Shown here one piece after another: positions 1 to 12,312 of a stretch of DNA of 64,000 bases. The stretch lies in contig NC_084827.1 of assembly GCF_033115175.1 (NCBI RefSeq), forward strand, positions 145,073,701 through 145,137,700. Direction: 5' to 3'. The notes below the pieces were generated by a model that ran no database searches, was not told where the DNA came from, and was given only the letters and a program-made list of their open reading frames with translations. The first letter of the stretch is position 1; each line of letters begins with the position of its first letter. This DNA comes from Lepus europaeus (taxonomy: Eukaryota > Chordata > Mammalia > Lagomorpha > Leporidae). A program made the translations under genes and the position numbers.

Positions 1-185
1 GGAGCTTCTTCCAGGTCTCCCACGTGGGTGCAGGGGCCCAAAGACTCAGGCCATCTTCTACTGCTTTCTCAGGCCATAGCAGAGAGCTGGATCAGAAGTG
101 CAACAGCCGGGACCCGCACCAGTGCCCATATGGGATGCCAGCACTCAAGATGGCGGCTTTACCTGCTAAGTCACAGCACCGGCCC
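1..185 (-). mobile_element. C-SINE, cut by window start
   Basis: Reverse-complement SINE head: GGAGCTTCTTCCAGGTCTCC to the CACCGGCCCC end. Confidence 0.88.
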
Positions 186-375
186 CTCACTTAACCTTTC
201 TGAGCTTTGGTTTCTTTAATGTCTTAGTGTAACACTCGTCCTGCCTGCTTTAGACCAAAAACTGTGGAGATTAAATGGATTAGTGGGGGCATGGGGATCG
301 AATGAGATAAAATAGGGACAGTGTTTTCAGACTACATGGTACTTAATGAAGACACTGTTATTACATCATTAAAAG
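186..375 (+). mobile_element. MIR-like remnant
   Basis: CACTTAACCTTTCTGAGCTT followed by GAGATTAAATGGATTA and TGGTACTTAATGAA follow the MIR layout. Confidence 0.5.
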
Positions 376-489
376 TGGCTTTTGGATGGCATGATTATTA
401 CATAACAGTAGGCATGTACCTCATATCACTAAACTACACACTTAATAATGGTTAGAATAGTAAATTTTGTGTTGTATATGTTTTATCAT

Positions 490-827
490 ATTTTAGAGAA
501 TTTATTTATTTGAAATGCAAAGTTACGGAGAGAGAGGGAGAGGCAGGGAGTGTGGGTTGGAGGGAGAGCTTTCATCTGCTGGTTCACTCCCCAAATGGCT
601 GCAACAGTCAGGGCTGGGCGAAGGCGAAGCCAGGAGCCAGGAGCTTCATCCTGATCTTGCAGGTGGGTGCAGGGGCCCAAGTACTTGGGCTATGTTGTGC
701 TGCTTTCTTGGGTGCAGTAGTGGGGAGCTGGATAAAAAGCAGAGCAGCTGGGACTTGAACCGCCGTCCAAGTAGGATGTGGATGCTGCAGGTGGCGGCTT
801 AACCTGCTGTGCCACAGCGCCAGCCCC
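490..827 (-). mobile_element. C-SINE
   Basis: TTATTTATTTGAAATGCAAAG at the tail side, (GA)n, ending CCACAGCGCCAGCCCC. Confidence 0.9.
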
Positions 828-3699
828 AATGTTTTACCACCTTTGAAGAAACACGCTAGAAAAAGCAAGTCTGGACACTTATCCTTAGGGGTTGGGGTAC
901 CCCATTTCTTGAGTATGGGCACATAGTGAAGAAAGACCATGGAAGACCCTCAGCTCAGCTAGCTCAGGCCTTCAAGAAATTTCTGGAAAATTTCATTCAG
1001 CGATATGAATATTAGAATCATACCTGACAATGATCTCTATTTCTTCCTTCTTAAGTCAGTGCTATGAATTATTGTCTGCAACAGTTTCTCCTGAGAAAGA
1101 AGAGGGGGTAATGACAGTCAACAAGTTCGAAAATACAGGTGTTGAGGTCTGTGGCTATCAGCACCTTTACAAGCCCATAACTGTCTGGTCATTTCAATAC
1201 ACAAAACAGAAAACCTTAAAATCCCAGCTGCATTGTGTATTAGTGTTTAGTGAGTGATTATTGCCAATAACTCCCAGAGCCTCTCCCTATTGGGCCCAGT
1301 AGCTTGATATAAATGTCATCTCTTGTTCCCTCCTCATTTTTGGAGAAAGAGCCAAAGGCAGAAGACAGAGACAGCTGTCGGGGCCAAGGAAAGGAGAGGA
1401 GAGCCCCAGTTGAAGCCACAAACTAGAGCGCCCTGGCCCGTGTGCTAGTTAAATACAACCTAATAAGGAAGCAGCCGGCCAAAGAACGTGCACATTCAGG
1501 GGGTTTTTGTTTCTCTGTCATTCGGCAGCATCTTTGAGTAGTGAGCTGTAGCGCCAAGTCAGATGGGCGGGAAGGGTGTGGAGCTGAGGTTTAGACCTTC
1601 TTGACTTTCTTAGGGAGATTTACAGCTGCAAATCTGCTTCCAACAGTTTGGTGAACAGGGTTTCTGGAGCAAGCTTTGGCTGAGAGCTGAGATTTTGGAG
1701 AGGGTAAACCACCTCATTGAGTCAAACCAGGCCCTAAGCAGTTGATCAGCCTTATCTTAAGACCTGTATTATCTACATCAAAGTGAATCAAATGCATGGT
1801 CTTCACTCCCAGGGAAGCTGACAGACCCAGAGGTCTCTGAAGGAGATCTAGAGGTGATGTTGTAGAGGTGTCACCGGGCTCCCCCTGCATTGGGCACGAG
1901 CCAGCTCCCCATGTCACTGCATGTCTGGCAACACCTCTGGATCTCTCAGCTCACCTGGGACTAAACACCATGTGCATGATTCATTTGGATGTAGACAACC
2001 ATGCAGACACATGTCTCAAGAAACTGGCAACACCAAGTAGATACTGTTGAGCCTTGTAGATCACAATAGGAGTTCACCCAACTTGAGGTTCAGGATTCAC
2101 TTGTTAATCAATCATATTCTTTTAAAACACATCGTAAGACTGGAAGAACCTATGACCCCTGCTTCAGAGTGGCACAAGTCAAAGCCCTGAGGATTCCCTC
2201 GCCCTGTCCCACCACTGACCCCTGGATGCCTTCAGTCACTCATCTGATTGCCGCCAGGCGGGCCTGGGTACAAACAGCAGTCAAGTGATAAACTCTTGTT
2301 GAAGACACTCCTGGGCTCTGCCACTTACCATCTCACAGGTAGTGAGCCTAGTGTTCTCATCTGTACGGAGGTCTAATAATCTGTAGCCATCTTATGGATG
2401 TCATGAGCTTGGATAACAATTTAGATGGCAGTGAATATTTATTGAGAGTGGTCAAAGACCTAGGCACTGTTGGAAATGTTCAACCTGCTTTGTCTCCCAT
2501 AATCGTGCTCAGGTAGACATTCCAAAGTTGGAGCCTGAAGCCTGGTGTTCTTGATGCCTCCCAGTGAATGTGGAGGCCAGTTGGGTGGAGCTTTGTGGTT
2601 GCATATTAAAGTTCAGGCAATGATTAACCACTCAAGGTTTAAGAGAGGGACATTCTCTCACTCGCTAGCTGAATGCGTTTCCCAAGTCTTTCGATGCCTC
2701 CAAACTGCTTGGCGTCCTCATCAATGAAATGGGGACAAAAGTAGTTTCTGCCCCCTGAAAACCGTTCAGAAGGTGGAATGAGCCAGCGCGAGTGAGTGTG
2801 TCTGGTGTCGTCGGGTGGTGTGACAGGTGTTAGCTCGAGCTGTCTGAAGCCAGCTCCTTTGATGTTGGTGACTGAGAAGCCTAGGTTCTTCTGATGGCTG
2901 TGCAGGGTCACTCTATCATAGTTTAAATTTGTTGCCCCTCCAGCAAATATTGGCTCATTCCAAATCCTCAGTGTTTCGGGATCCTTCTAACACTTAGGAT
3001 TTGGGCTTGTACATCATGGTGAAGAAAAACCCTTGTCTTTGATCCCCGAAGGACTGAATTTGTATCCTTGTGACTCTTTGAACCTCTGTTTTCTGGTCCA
3101 TAATGTGGGGGAACAAAACGAGAGAATTAGAGAGAGTTCATGTAAAAGCGAAACGTGTGGTTATTGTATTGTTGTTGGTGTTTGGGTTATAAAATGTATC
3201 AGATGTGAAAACCAAGGGGTAAAAAACCCTAAAAAAAAATTCAACCGGAGAAGAGATCGAAAGTGCTGAGGAGGTGGCCCTGGGTTCCGAGAGGGCCCCG
3301 GGTCCCCCGAGGCCCAGTGCTGCGGATGCGACACTGCTTACTACCAAACCCAAGAATGTGGCCAGGGCCAAGGACTCATCTGCTGGTCAGGGTTTGGCCA
3401 GAGCGCCTTCCCCTTTTTTCTCACTATGTCCCGGCAGCTCAGCCGCAGGCCAGCTTTGCCCTAAGAAGAGCCCCTCAGCTATGATCCATGCCGCTGTCTG
3501 AAGTTGGAGCACAGCCCAGGGGGAAAATTCCTGTCCCTAGAAGCCCCGGCCAGGAAGAACGGGCATTTGCCTGGCCACACACCGGTTACTCATGCTCCCT
3601 GGAATCGGCTTTCCAGTAAAGCATGTCCCTGGCTTGCATTTGCAAGTGGCTGAATTGCGCCTCCTCGCCTACAAGTGGTAGGAGCTTGGGCATCTGTGC
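828..3699. other. Upstream region without a supported gene
   Basis: Unique-looking DNA upstream of the CASP8 leader. No CASP10-like exon, long conserved frame or clear promoter was found. A MIR-like piece lies at 2,310-2,420, and a GC-rich patch at 3,260-3,420 has only short, unconvincing frames. Confidence 0.5.
2310..2420 (+). mobile_element. MIR-like remnant
   Basis: CTCTGCCACTTACCATCTCA, GTTCTCATCTGTACGG and the following AATAATCTGTAGCC fit the MIR core. Confidence 0.45.
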
Positions 3700-4139
3700 C
3701 TTTAAATATTAAACAGTTTTTGTTAGTGAGTCATCTCGCTTTTCCTATTGTAGGAGAAAATTTCCTCTTTGATTTGTCTGTTGAGGATTTTTCTTTCTCT
3801 CTCGCTGAACACCTGATCTGCCCGGCTGCTGGTGGGAAGTGTGTTCCCAGGCTGTCTTTGGTGGGTTTTGCAAAGCCCTGCTGCAGTTGTTAGTATGTGG
3901 TGGCCGTGGAAGACAGAGAAACAGGAAGTGAGGGAGTCCGCCGAGGGAGGCTGAAGAGCACGCGGCGAGTGATGGAAAGTAAAAGCAAGTCGCTCCCCTG
4001 AGGGGTTTCCCTCCCTCATTGCCCCCCACCTCTCCAGAGCACTGTGTTTCTGGGCTGTTCTCTAGCCTGGACAAGTCTTAGGAATCTGAGCTTGTGGAAT
4101 CAGGCACGGTAGGGGACTTGGTGATGGTGCCTGGATAAG
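3700..4139 (+). other. CASP8: Probable CASP8 non-coding leader exon
   Basis: The segment resembles, as I remember it, the human CASP8 upstream exon that carries the extra N-terminus of the long isoform. Shared blocks include AACAGGAAGTGAGG near 3,920, GGAAAGTAAAAGC near 3,973 and GATGGTGCCTGGATAAG near 4,122. A GTAACG donor follows at 4,140, and a stronger CAG/GTGAGT lies at 4,148/4,149. The human ATG is absent (the site reads CCGAGGGAGG). Its frame meets TGA at once, and two other ATGs (3,972 and 4,123) open only very short frames. It can therefore only be 5'UTR here. The 5' edge is uncertain. Confidence 0.55.
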
Positions 4140-4604
4140 GTAACGCAGGTGAGTGCCGTGGTGCAGAGCTGGCTTCGTCCACAGGGACCCATGAGGCCAC
4201 CCCATTGTTGGCTTCGCCCAACTGGGGACAAGCGCAGGTCCTGCCAGGCCCAGCTCTCTCTGAACCACAGCCCCCGGGTCCTCCTGGCTTTTCAGTCTAA
4301 GGAACCCCACTGTTCCTCTGCCACACTTCTGTCCTCAGGGTCCCCCAGTGTGCAGGACCTGTGTGGAGATTCCAGAAGGCTCCAAGCATCTACTGTGTCC
4401 ATTTGCTTTCTTGTTGTCCTTGGGGCAGAGGCTGAGTTCAACGTTCCCTGCTCTTCGTGGGTCCTTTTATCTTCCCACTCCCAGCCCCACTCCTTACTTC
4501 TCCCTGGCTCCCCCAAAGTCAATTTCTTAATGTTTCTGAGTCATATTCCTGATTTTTTCTGTGTCTAGGCTAAATGTGGGTTTTTGTGAATACATTATTA
4601 TTTT

Positions 4605-4946
4605 TTTTAAATATTTGTTTTATTTATTTGCAAGACAGAGTTACAGAGATAGAGACAGAGAGAGAGAGAGAGAGAGGAGACAGAGGGAGAGAGGTCACTC
4701 CCCAAATGACTGCAATGGCCAGAGCTGAGCCAGTCCGAAGCCAGGAGCCAGGAGCCAGGAGCCTCTTCTGGGTCTCCCACGTGGGTGCAGGTGCTGAAGC
4801 ACTTGGGCCATCTTCTGCTGCCTTCCTAGGCATACTAGCCGGAAGCTGGACCGGAAGTGGAGTAGCCAGGATTTGAACCGGCATCCAAATGGGATGATGG
4901 TGCTGCAGACCAGGGCTTTAACCCGCTGTGCCATAGCGCCAGCTCC
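4605..4946 (-). mobile_element. C-SINE
   Basis: T-rich start, (GA)n at 4,656, ending CCATAGCGCCAGCTCC. Confidence 0.9.
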
Positions 4947-4967
4947 ATGAAAACATTATTTTTAAAC

Positions 4968-5135
4968 TCTGTGATCTTTGGCAAGTGAGTCATTCCTCTG
5001 TGCCTGTTTCCTTATCATTCAATGAAGTTAATAATGCTTGGGAGGTGATGGTCAAGGTTGAAGGAAATGATATCTGTGAAGCACTCACAACAATGCTAGG
5101 CCCTGCGAAGTGCCCAGGAAGCATTAGCAATTATT
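4968..5135 (+). mobile_element. MIR-like remnant
   Basis: TGATCTTTGGCAAGTGAGTC, CTGTGCCTGTTTCC and GAAGCACTCACAACAATGCT match the MIR order. Confidence 0.6.
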
Positions 5136-5194
5136 GTAGTCATGCCATTTCTATTTTGTTTTGCTTATTCTGTTTCCTGCTTTTTTAAGAAAAA

Positions 5195-5260
5195 TTTACT
5201 CCTTTTCAAAGGTTTATTTATTTATTTGAAAGGCAGGGTTACAGAGAGGGGCAGGAGAGA

Positions 5261-5292
<32 letters not shown>

Positions 5293-5552
5293 TCTTATAT
5301 CTGCTGATTCACTCTCCAGATGGTTGCAACGGCCAGTGCTAAGCCAGCCTGAAACCAAGAGCCAAGAGCTTCATCTGGGTCTCCCAAATGGGTGGCAGAG
5401 GCTCAAGCACTTGGGCCATCATCTGCTGCTTTTCCTAGGTGCATTAGTAGGGAGCTGGATTGAAGGTGGAGCAGCTGGGACAAGCACAGGCACCCATATG
5501 GGATGCCAGTGTTGCAGGCGACAGCTCATCCTGCTAAATCCATACCACCCAC
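5195..5552 (-). mobile_element. C-SINE, degenerate head
   Basis: TTATTTATTTATTTGAAAGG, (GA)n, CCCATATGGGATGCCAGTG; the head end is diverged. A (CTTG)n run follows at 5,553. Confidence 0.82.
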
Positions 5553-6834
5553 GGCTTGCTTGCTTGCTTGCTTTTATTAAAGTAAGCCCATGGCTTTTAG
5601 GTTCTATCTGCTTGGCCCGGTTGCAGTTTCTACCCACAGCATGGTGTTGCAAGATGTGCAGTCTCTACAAATCCTGTCTGAGGGTGGCACAAGATCTTGG
5701 CGAGTTTGTGGACCTAGAGCGTTTTGGGTTGTGGCGTCTGTGGATACTTGGGCTGCAAGTCCCGTCAGCTTGCGTCCACTCCATGAGACTTTGTGGCCCT
5801 ATGTCCTTGCCAATCCCTGGCTAGATCCAGCTGCAAAGGTTTGCCAAACTGCCCGAGAGGGATAAAATGGGTGACCTGGGGCTTTCCATTGTAATGTTGA
5901 GCCTCTCTTACTTACACTAGAACTATTTGAGCATCTTTGTCAGGGAACGCCATGATCAAAGCCATTGCCTGCCTACAGGGTTCCTTTTTCTTGTTGGTTG
6001 GAGGCAATCTTTGCGTGTTCTAGACTTTGCTGCTCTCCTGACGGGTCCTGGGGACACAGAACTGAAAGATGCAGACCCTGTCCTCAAGGTGTCCACAGCC
6101 TAGGACAGGGAGGGGTTACATAACAGGAGTCCCCTGCTGGGGCCGAGGCCGTGTGGGATGCTGGGAAGTCAGGGGAAGGCAGAGCACACTCCCTGGGGTG
6201 GACTCAGCCACTACCGGCACTTCCTTCTGCCACGGTGCTCCCGCTCGGACTTTCCTGGCCAGAATCCAGTGTCAGCTGCGGGCACTGATGTGAGCTCACC
6301 TTTACCGGGCCCTGTACAGGCAAAGAGGCACTAGCACACGCCTCAGTCAGTCTGCTCAGGCCTAAAACGGGACCCTCCCTCCGAGGGAGGCTTACCTTCC
6401 GCTGGGGGAAAGCTGAAAGGTGGTTTCAAGAAGAGAGGTGCTTGGTTGTCTTCTCGCCAGAAAACCCTGCAACTCATACCATGAAGGCAGGGTTCGTGCA
6501 TGTTTTGCTCACTGTCACTGTCTCAGGGCCCAGCGCGGTTACCACCTCAGGATTTGCATCTTTCGTGAGATTGGGTTGGGTTTTAGGAGGAAGAAAATTT
6601 GATTTCAGAGCTTTCTGGGTGGCTGAGGGTGGGACCTGGGTCAGAGGGGCCACACAAGGCATCTTGGGTAAACCAGGAGAGGTGTGAGCCGTGGGAGGTG
6701 GCAGATCCTCTGAGAACCCTGAGGAAGGCCCGGCAGCACCCGCGTCACAGGGCCTCTCAGAGAGGCCCAGCCACTGGTTCCCGAAGGCAAGCATTGAGGG
6801 CTTCGTGATGAACCCAGAAAGATCTTTACAATCT

Positions 6835-6965
6835 TGGCATATCGAAAAGAAAGTGGTGTTAGGGAGCATCCAGCCTAACTTGCTCCTTTTGGAGGGAGAA
6901 AAAGAGGCCTCAAAGGCACGGTGACTCATCCAAAGTCATAAGGCTGGAACCCGAGCTCATGGTGC
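6835..6965 (-). mobile_element. MIR-like remnant
   Basis: AAGAGGCCTCAAAGGCACGG, GTGACTCATCCAAAGTCAT and GGCTGGAACCCGAGCTC resemble the MIR core in reverse. Confidence 0.55.
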
Positions 6966-7589
6966 CCAGGATCCCGCCCCGGGCTCAGCCACACCTTCCG
7001 GCTGCCCCCAGTTCCTGGCGGCTCTAGAAGAAACCTCTGCTGTGCAGAGTGCTCAGAGGCCGGTCTTCCTCCTATTGCCCTAGTGCTTGTGACTCAGGAG
7101 TTTCGAAAACAGGAAGTACAGCAGGCTGTGCCTTCGCTTCTTCATTTGGGCTTCTGCTCGTCTTGCGAGCACAGACGGCTCAGGGAGAAGAGGCCGGCGC
7201 ACCGGGTGCTGCCATTGCACGAGCTCCAGGACTTGGCTCGGTAAGGTCTGCTGGGCCTTTGGGAAGGACGGCCTCTGATTCTAGTATCTTCCAGGCTGCT
7301 GAGGGGGGAATCTGGGAGCCTTGGGGCCGTGAACTTGATCCTCGTGTTTGGGGGTAGAGGAGGGAACCATAATTGTCTGTCGGAGTCAGCAGGCCCTCCG
7401 AGAGCTTGCGGGGGGTGGGGGGCCCAGTAGTTTCCAGCCATTATTGATATGCTCCAGCGACAGTTGTCTTGACAAAGGCCTCAGCCTTACCCTAGCCCAA
7501 CTTGTCTCAGACTACAATGCAAAATTTAGATGGCAACTGAATTTGCCGCTACAACTGCTTACCGCCAACACACATCCACTGATATAAAT

Positions 7590-7635
7590 ACACACACACA
7601 CAGACACACACAAGCACGCATGCACGCGCACACTC
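7590..7635. repeat. (CA)n microsatellite
   Basis: Imperfect ACACACAC run with AGACAC and GCACGC interruptions. Confidence 0.85.
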
Positions 7636-7956
7636 TTAGGCACCAGAAGACAACATACTAGGAAGCACAGATGGAGCGATCTGTTCTCATGGGGTTAAGC
7701 ATTGGTAGGTGAAGTTGTGCACTTCATTCATTTTGAGAATGATGGGATTAGCTGCATGTTCAGCTGCGGTTCGGCCACCTTGACAGGGCTGTTTGCATAC
7801 GCTGGCTGCGGGGCTTTGCTGTGAAACGTGTTTGTGTGTGGAATGAACATCTGGAAGGTTCAGGGGGAGTCTACGGTCTGTAGCCAACCTGAACTGGAAA
7901 GAACAACAGTCTGTGGGTCAGGGGTCTGGGGCTGAGCGTGGCTCCCAAGTATGAGG

Positions 7957-8077
7957 ACGCTCCAAGGAGTTTGTGGACGATGGAATAAAAAGATGTTTAT
8001 TTTGGTGCAAGAAGTGTCTGAAATCCACCTGCAGTTTTTCATAATAGAAACTTTCATGCACTTTTTGAAGACCCCTC
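7957..8077. mobile_element. Mariner-like MITE copy 1
   Basis: Ends CGCTCCAAGGAGTTTGTGG and CACTTTTTGAAGACCCC are roughly inverted copies. The centre TTTATTTTGGTGCAAGAAGT is shared with the copy at 10,442. Confidence 0.7.
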
Positions 8078-9179
8078 ACCCTCTAAGGCTTGCATGGGAT
8101 GCAGATTTTCGTCTCAGAAGGTTGATACAGATTTTGTTTGGGTCTCCCTGCCCCGGCCCCGTCTTGGAGTAGGAACTCATACTTCTGACGGAGCCAGGTG
8201 GCTGCCAGGTCACATTTCCTGTGATTGATTGTGACTGGAGGAAACTTCTTTGCCGTGGGATTGTGCTTACAAAGCCAGTGATCCGGAATGAGAAGCCGAG
8301 GATTTCATCCTCACTCGAGGGTTTGCTTAGGCTCTGCCCTGCTGTGACGAGGGATTTGTTAAGAACTCCTGCTTTTGCGGTTTTATTTATTTATTTTTCA
8401 TCTCTTACGACTTTTCACAATTCTAATCTGTAAATATACTGTGACTATATGTCTTTTTTCATTGGCTTCTCTCACTGCCTTTTTAGCGGTAGTTAGTCTA
8501 AATCTTTACAGAATTTGTTACTGTAGACCTTCAATGAGATACCTAAATCTGAGCTTGACCCTCTGTCTTGCTTGTTGCTAGTTGGTCAGTTTCTGCAGAA
8601 TTTCCGCAGTAGTAAGGTGGAGACAAATGAGAGCAATTTCTTTGGAAGCTTGTAGAAAAATGGAACAAGAGAGCTATTTGTGGGGGCAGACATTTGGCAC
8701 AGTGGTTTAGTTGCTGCTTGGGTTGCCTACTAGAAATAGGGTTTCTAGGAAATTACTTTAAGAAAACAATCAGAGATGTACTGGGAGATTTGCATTTTAA
8801 GATCATCTTAAATGTCAGAAGGGGCTGGTTATATAAATCATGAACAGTCTGTATGATTAGACAGACAAACTATTTGGCACAAAAGACAGTAAGATATAAT
8901 TAGGTACTTACTGTGGAGAGTGGAATTACAGATGCTTTTTATTTTCCTTTGGATCTTTTCTATACTTTCTAAAACAATTGTTGTTATCAGCATTGTTGTC
9001 AGAAAAAATATTGTGGAAGGAAAAAATGAGATCCTGCTTTCATTTGATTCTTAGGAGTTGATTTTTTTTTTCTGTAAAACAAGCTTTTAATAGAGATTAG
9101 AACTGATTTAAAATTTGGGGGAGAGTTGATCTAAAGCTGTTCAGATGAGGCTGCTAAACAGGGCTGGACCTACTTGTTG
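8078..9179. other. CASP8 intron 1 segment
   Basis: No gene seen. A roughly 50-bp SINE head fragment on the + strand lies at 8,678-8,730 (GGCAGACATTTGGCACAGTG). Confidence 0.5.
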
Positions 9180-9984
9180 ACACCGAACATGGGTCTTTAA
9201 ATGGAGATTTTAATTGAGCTTTGTGCACATTTAGAATAAGTAACAGGTCCATGCACCTGGCAAAGATTCAAACCGTACAAAGAGTGCAAAAGAAAATCAA
9301 GTCTCACTTTCACCTTCACCCTAGGCCTCCCCGCATCCAGGCCTGGGCTACGGTTCGCTGGCCCTAGCAGCTTCCTGTGTGTTTTTGTCAATTCTTTTGT
9401 GAATACGCAAATGGGCACAATTACTATAGCTCACACAAGGCCAGCCGCAAGGAGCTTCTCATTCCGTTAGCCCAAGTGAGGTCTCCTAAGTATGCGGACG
9501 AGCTTCACTCTTCTCACACTAATTCAGTTTCTGATCTTTCTTATTTCAAGCAGTGCTGCCATGAATAGCCTTTGACATGTTTTTGAATACACTTATGTGT
9601 AAGCAAATGTAGGAAGAACTTCCGGAAGTTAAATTGGCAGATCGAAGTGTGTGTGCATTTTATATTTTGGCAGCGATGACCGAATTACCCACCGATCTGT
9701 TTTTATTTGCACCATCTTACAACACCGTGTACTGCGATTTTTATACTTTGCTAATAGGGTAGCTGAAAAACAATCTCTTGTTATACTTTCAATTTTCTTT
9801 TATCTTTTTGTAAGGGAAGTTGGACATCTTTTCAAATGTTTGAAGTATAAAGCACTGATACTTTTCTCTGAACTCTCTGCGTGTGCTCCCTACTGTTGTG
9901 TATTGGCTTACTGGTGTTCTTTCTTTTAAAAACAGACTCACAGGAACCCTACTTTAAATAAATTAGCCTGCCCCCTCCATTTAA

Positions 9985-10332
9985 TTTTTTTTTTAAGATT
10001 TATTTATTTGTTTGAAAGTCAGAGTTACACAGAGAGAGGAGAGGCAGAGAGAGAGAGAGAGAGAGAGAGAAAGGTCTTCCATCCGATGGTTCACTCCCCA
10101 ATTACCACAATAGCCGGAGCTGCGCCAATCTGAAGCCAGGAGCCAGGAGCTTCTTCCAGGTCTCCCACACGGGTGCAAGGGCCCAAGGACTTGAGCCATC
10201 TTCCACTGCTTTCCCAGGCCATAGCAGAGAGCTGGATTGGAAGTGGAGCAGCCGGGTCTCGAACTAGCGCCCATATGGGATGCTGGTGCTTCAGGCCAGG
10301 GCATTAACCCACTGTATCACAGCATCAGCCCC
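9985..10332 (-). mobile_element. C-SINE with 17-bp target duplication
   Basis: CTGCCCCCTCCATTTAA is present at 9,968-9,984 and again at 10,333-10,349. Confidence 0.95.
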
Positions 10333-10441
10333 CTGCCCCCTCCATTTAAAAACTCCTAGATGTTTCTGTTTTTTCCCCAGTACAACATCTATTCATTTCA
10401 AATGTTTGTTTGTTTTTTATTTTTATTTTTTTCAGAATACA

Positions 10442-10570
10442 GGGGTACTTTAAAAAGTACATGGGAAATGGAATTAAAAGTTAAGTTTATTTTGGTGCAA
10501 AATGCCTTGAAATCTATACATGATATTTTCATTGTGCACATTGTCCATGAACTTTTTGAAGACCCTTCAT
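10442..10570. mobile_element. Mariner-like MITE copy 2
   Basis: GGGGTACTTTAAAAAGTACA at the left and GAACTTTTTGAAGACCC at the right are inverted terminal repeats; the centre has GTTTATTTTGGTGCAAAA. Confidence 0.78.
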
Positions 10571-11149
10571 ATTGTAGTTACTGTTGAAGGAAATGTCTTC
10601 ATCTTTCTTTAATGACTTTCAGATTATCTAGGTATTTAGAAAAGTTCTTCACTATCGCAGGATTCTTTTTTAAAATTCTGTTTCTTTCCTTAGTACGTTA
10701 AGGCTTAGACCCCTAACTCACCTGCCAGTTGTTTTAACGTAAGCAGTTCAGTTTGGCTTTGTTTCGGTTTGTTCTACGAGTCTGTCCAGTGGCTGTCCTA
10801 TCAAGGTTGAACGAGCCACCTCAATCAAGGAAAAGAAAGCTTTTTGGAGAGTGTTTGGTTTGGCCAATTTTCATCACTAACTTGGTCATTTTTCATTAAC
10901 TTGGATTGCATGATTTATGCATCTTGGAAATCTGTTATGTTTTTCGTGGTCAGTTTTTCTGTGTAACTCATGTATGTGTGAAAGGATGTGTGTTTTCTAG
11001 CAAGAGCCAATGCCTGTTTTGGCTTGTCAGGTGGGTTCTTGAAACCCTCGCTAGTTCTCCTATTTAGTTCACCAGATTTTTTTGGTTTTTAAGAGAGATG
11101 TGTTAAAGTTTCTGTTATTTTTTTGGAAAAATAAGTTTTTATTTTTCTC

Positions 11150-11510
11150 AAATTCTTTTTTTTTGCATTTATTTATTTAGTTATTTTGTTTTGCTTTTAG
11201 TTTTATTTGAAAGACAGAGTGACTGGAGGTGAAGGGAGAGAGAGAGAGAGCTAACATTCACCTCCTGGTTCACTCCTCAAATGGCCACAATAGCCTAACC
11301 AGGGCTAAGCCAAAGCCAGGAGCCCGGAACTCATCTCCCACGTGGGTGGCAGGGGCCCAAGCACATGGGCCGTCTTCCACTGGTTTCCCAGGCACTTTAG
11401 CAGGGAGTGGGATTGGAAACAGAGCAGCTGAGGCTCAAACTTGCTCTCCAATGTGGGATGCTGGAGTCACAAGCAGTGGATTAACCCACTGCACCACAAT
11501 GTCAGCCACC
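11150..11510 (-). mobile_element. C-SINE, older copy
   Basis: T-rich tail, GAAAGACAGAGTGACTGG, (GA)n, ending CACCACAATGTCAGCC. Confidence 0.85.
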
Positions 11511-12312
11511 CTCAGCCCTACGTAGCTACTTTTTAAGGCTGGGATTCCAATATGTTGTTTCTTTCAAGAACACAAATGTGGTTGCCTCATTCTTTTGCAG
11601 TGTGGTCTCTGTACCTGGTATAGGAGGAAACACCCTGCCTTGCACTTCCCTCTGAGCCCCATGTCCTGCCTGCCCCGCTCCCTTTCTCACTTGGTGTTAG
11701 ACACAAGAATGCTCCCACGCTAGCACTGCGACTCATTTGTTTACCCAGAGAATGTCTATATATGTCCTTAACACATTATAAAAAAATACACACACACACC
11801 CCCATGTACCCCTCAATTCCTATTGTTGTTGTTACTGTTTGTTCTCCAGTCCCTAAGAGAATAACATCTTAAGTTTAGCATATCTTTCCAGAACCTTCCT
11901 ATTTCCCCCCCTGCTTTTACCGGTATGTGTACAGTTTCTGAAGATCTACTGCTCTGCTTTCAATATTTTTAAACAGTAGAGGACAGGACTGTTTGTTAAG
12001 ACTTGCTTTTCTCACTTGTTGAACAGCCTTGGCTGTCTATCCATCTTTGTTTCACGATAGATAGAACTGTGTATTATTAGGTAGCGCGTCTCTGCCTTGG
12101 TGTAGGTGCACATGCCTTTATTACAGGGCATTTGGCTGCATCTAGGTGTCCAGGTTCACACACAGTGCTGTGTTGTGTGTGTTTCCATAACTGTCTATTG
12201 GCTATTTTAAGGAAGAGGTTTACCGGTTTTTGTTGCTTTGTAGGCACAGAAAATTTTGTTGTTGTTGTGTTCTGAGCTTGTGCTGTTAAGCACTAGTCAG
12301 ATATTTAACATA

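Larger units (their letters stand above)
5553..7956. other. CASP8 intron 1 segment
   Basis: No gene recognised. A MIR-like antisense piece lies at 6,835-6,965, a possible alternative first exon with a GTAAGG donor at 7,241, and a (CA)n run at 7,590-7,635. Confidence 0.5.
9180..12310 (-). mobile_element. Very old L1/HAL1-like remnants, - strand
   Basis: Scattered reverse-complement L1 3' signals: CAGTGCTGCCATGAATAGCC (9,552), ATCTTTTCAAATGTTTGAAG (9,827) and GGGCATTTGGCTGCATCTAG (12,126). The stretch is interrupted by SINEs and a MITE and is heavily diverged. Exact borders cannot be set by eye. Confidence 0.4.

Noticed and set aside
1..3700. 3' exons of CASP10 upstream of CASP8
   Set aside because: Expected from human gene order, but no caspase small-subunit or C-terminal sequence could be found here.
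5324..5824. 166-codon + strand frame and many similar frames
   Set aside because: It starts within an antisense C-SINE; such SINE-derived frames recur throughout the window.
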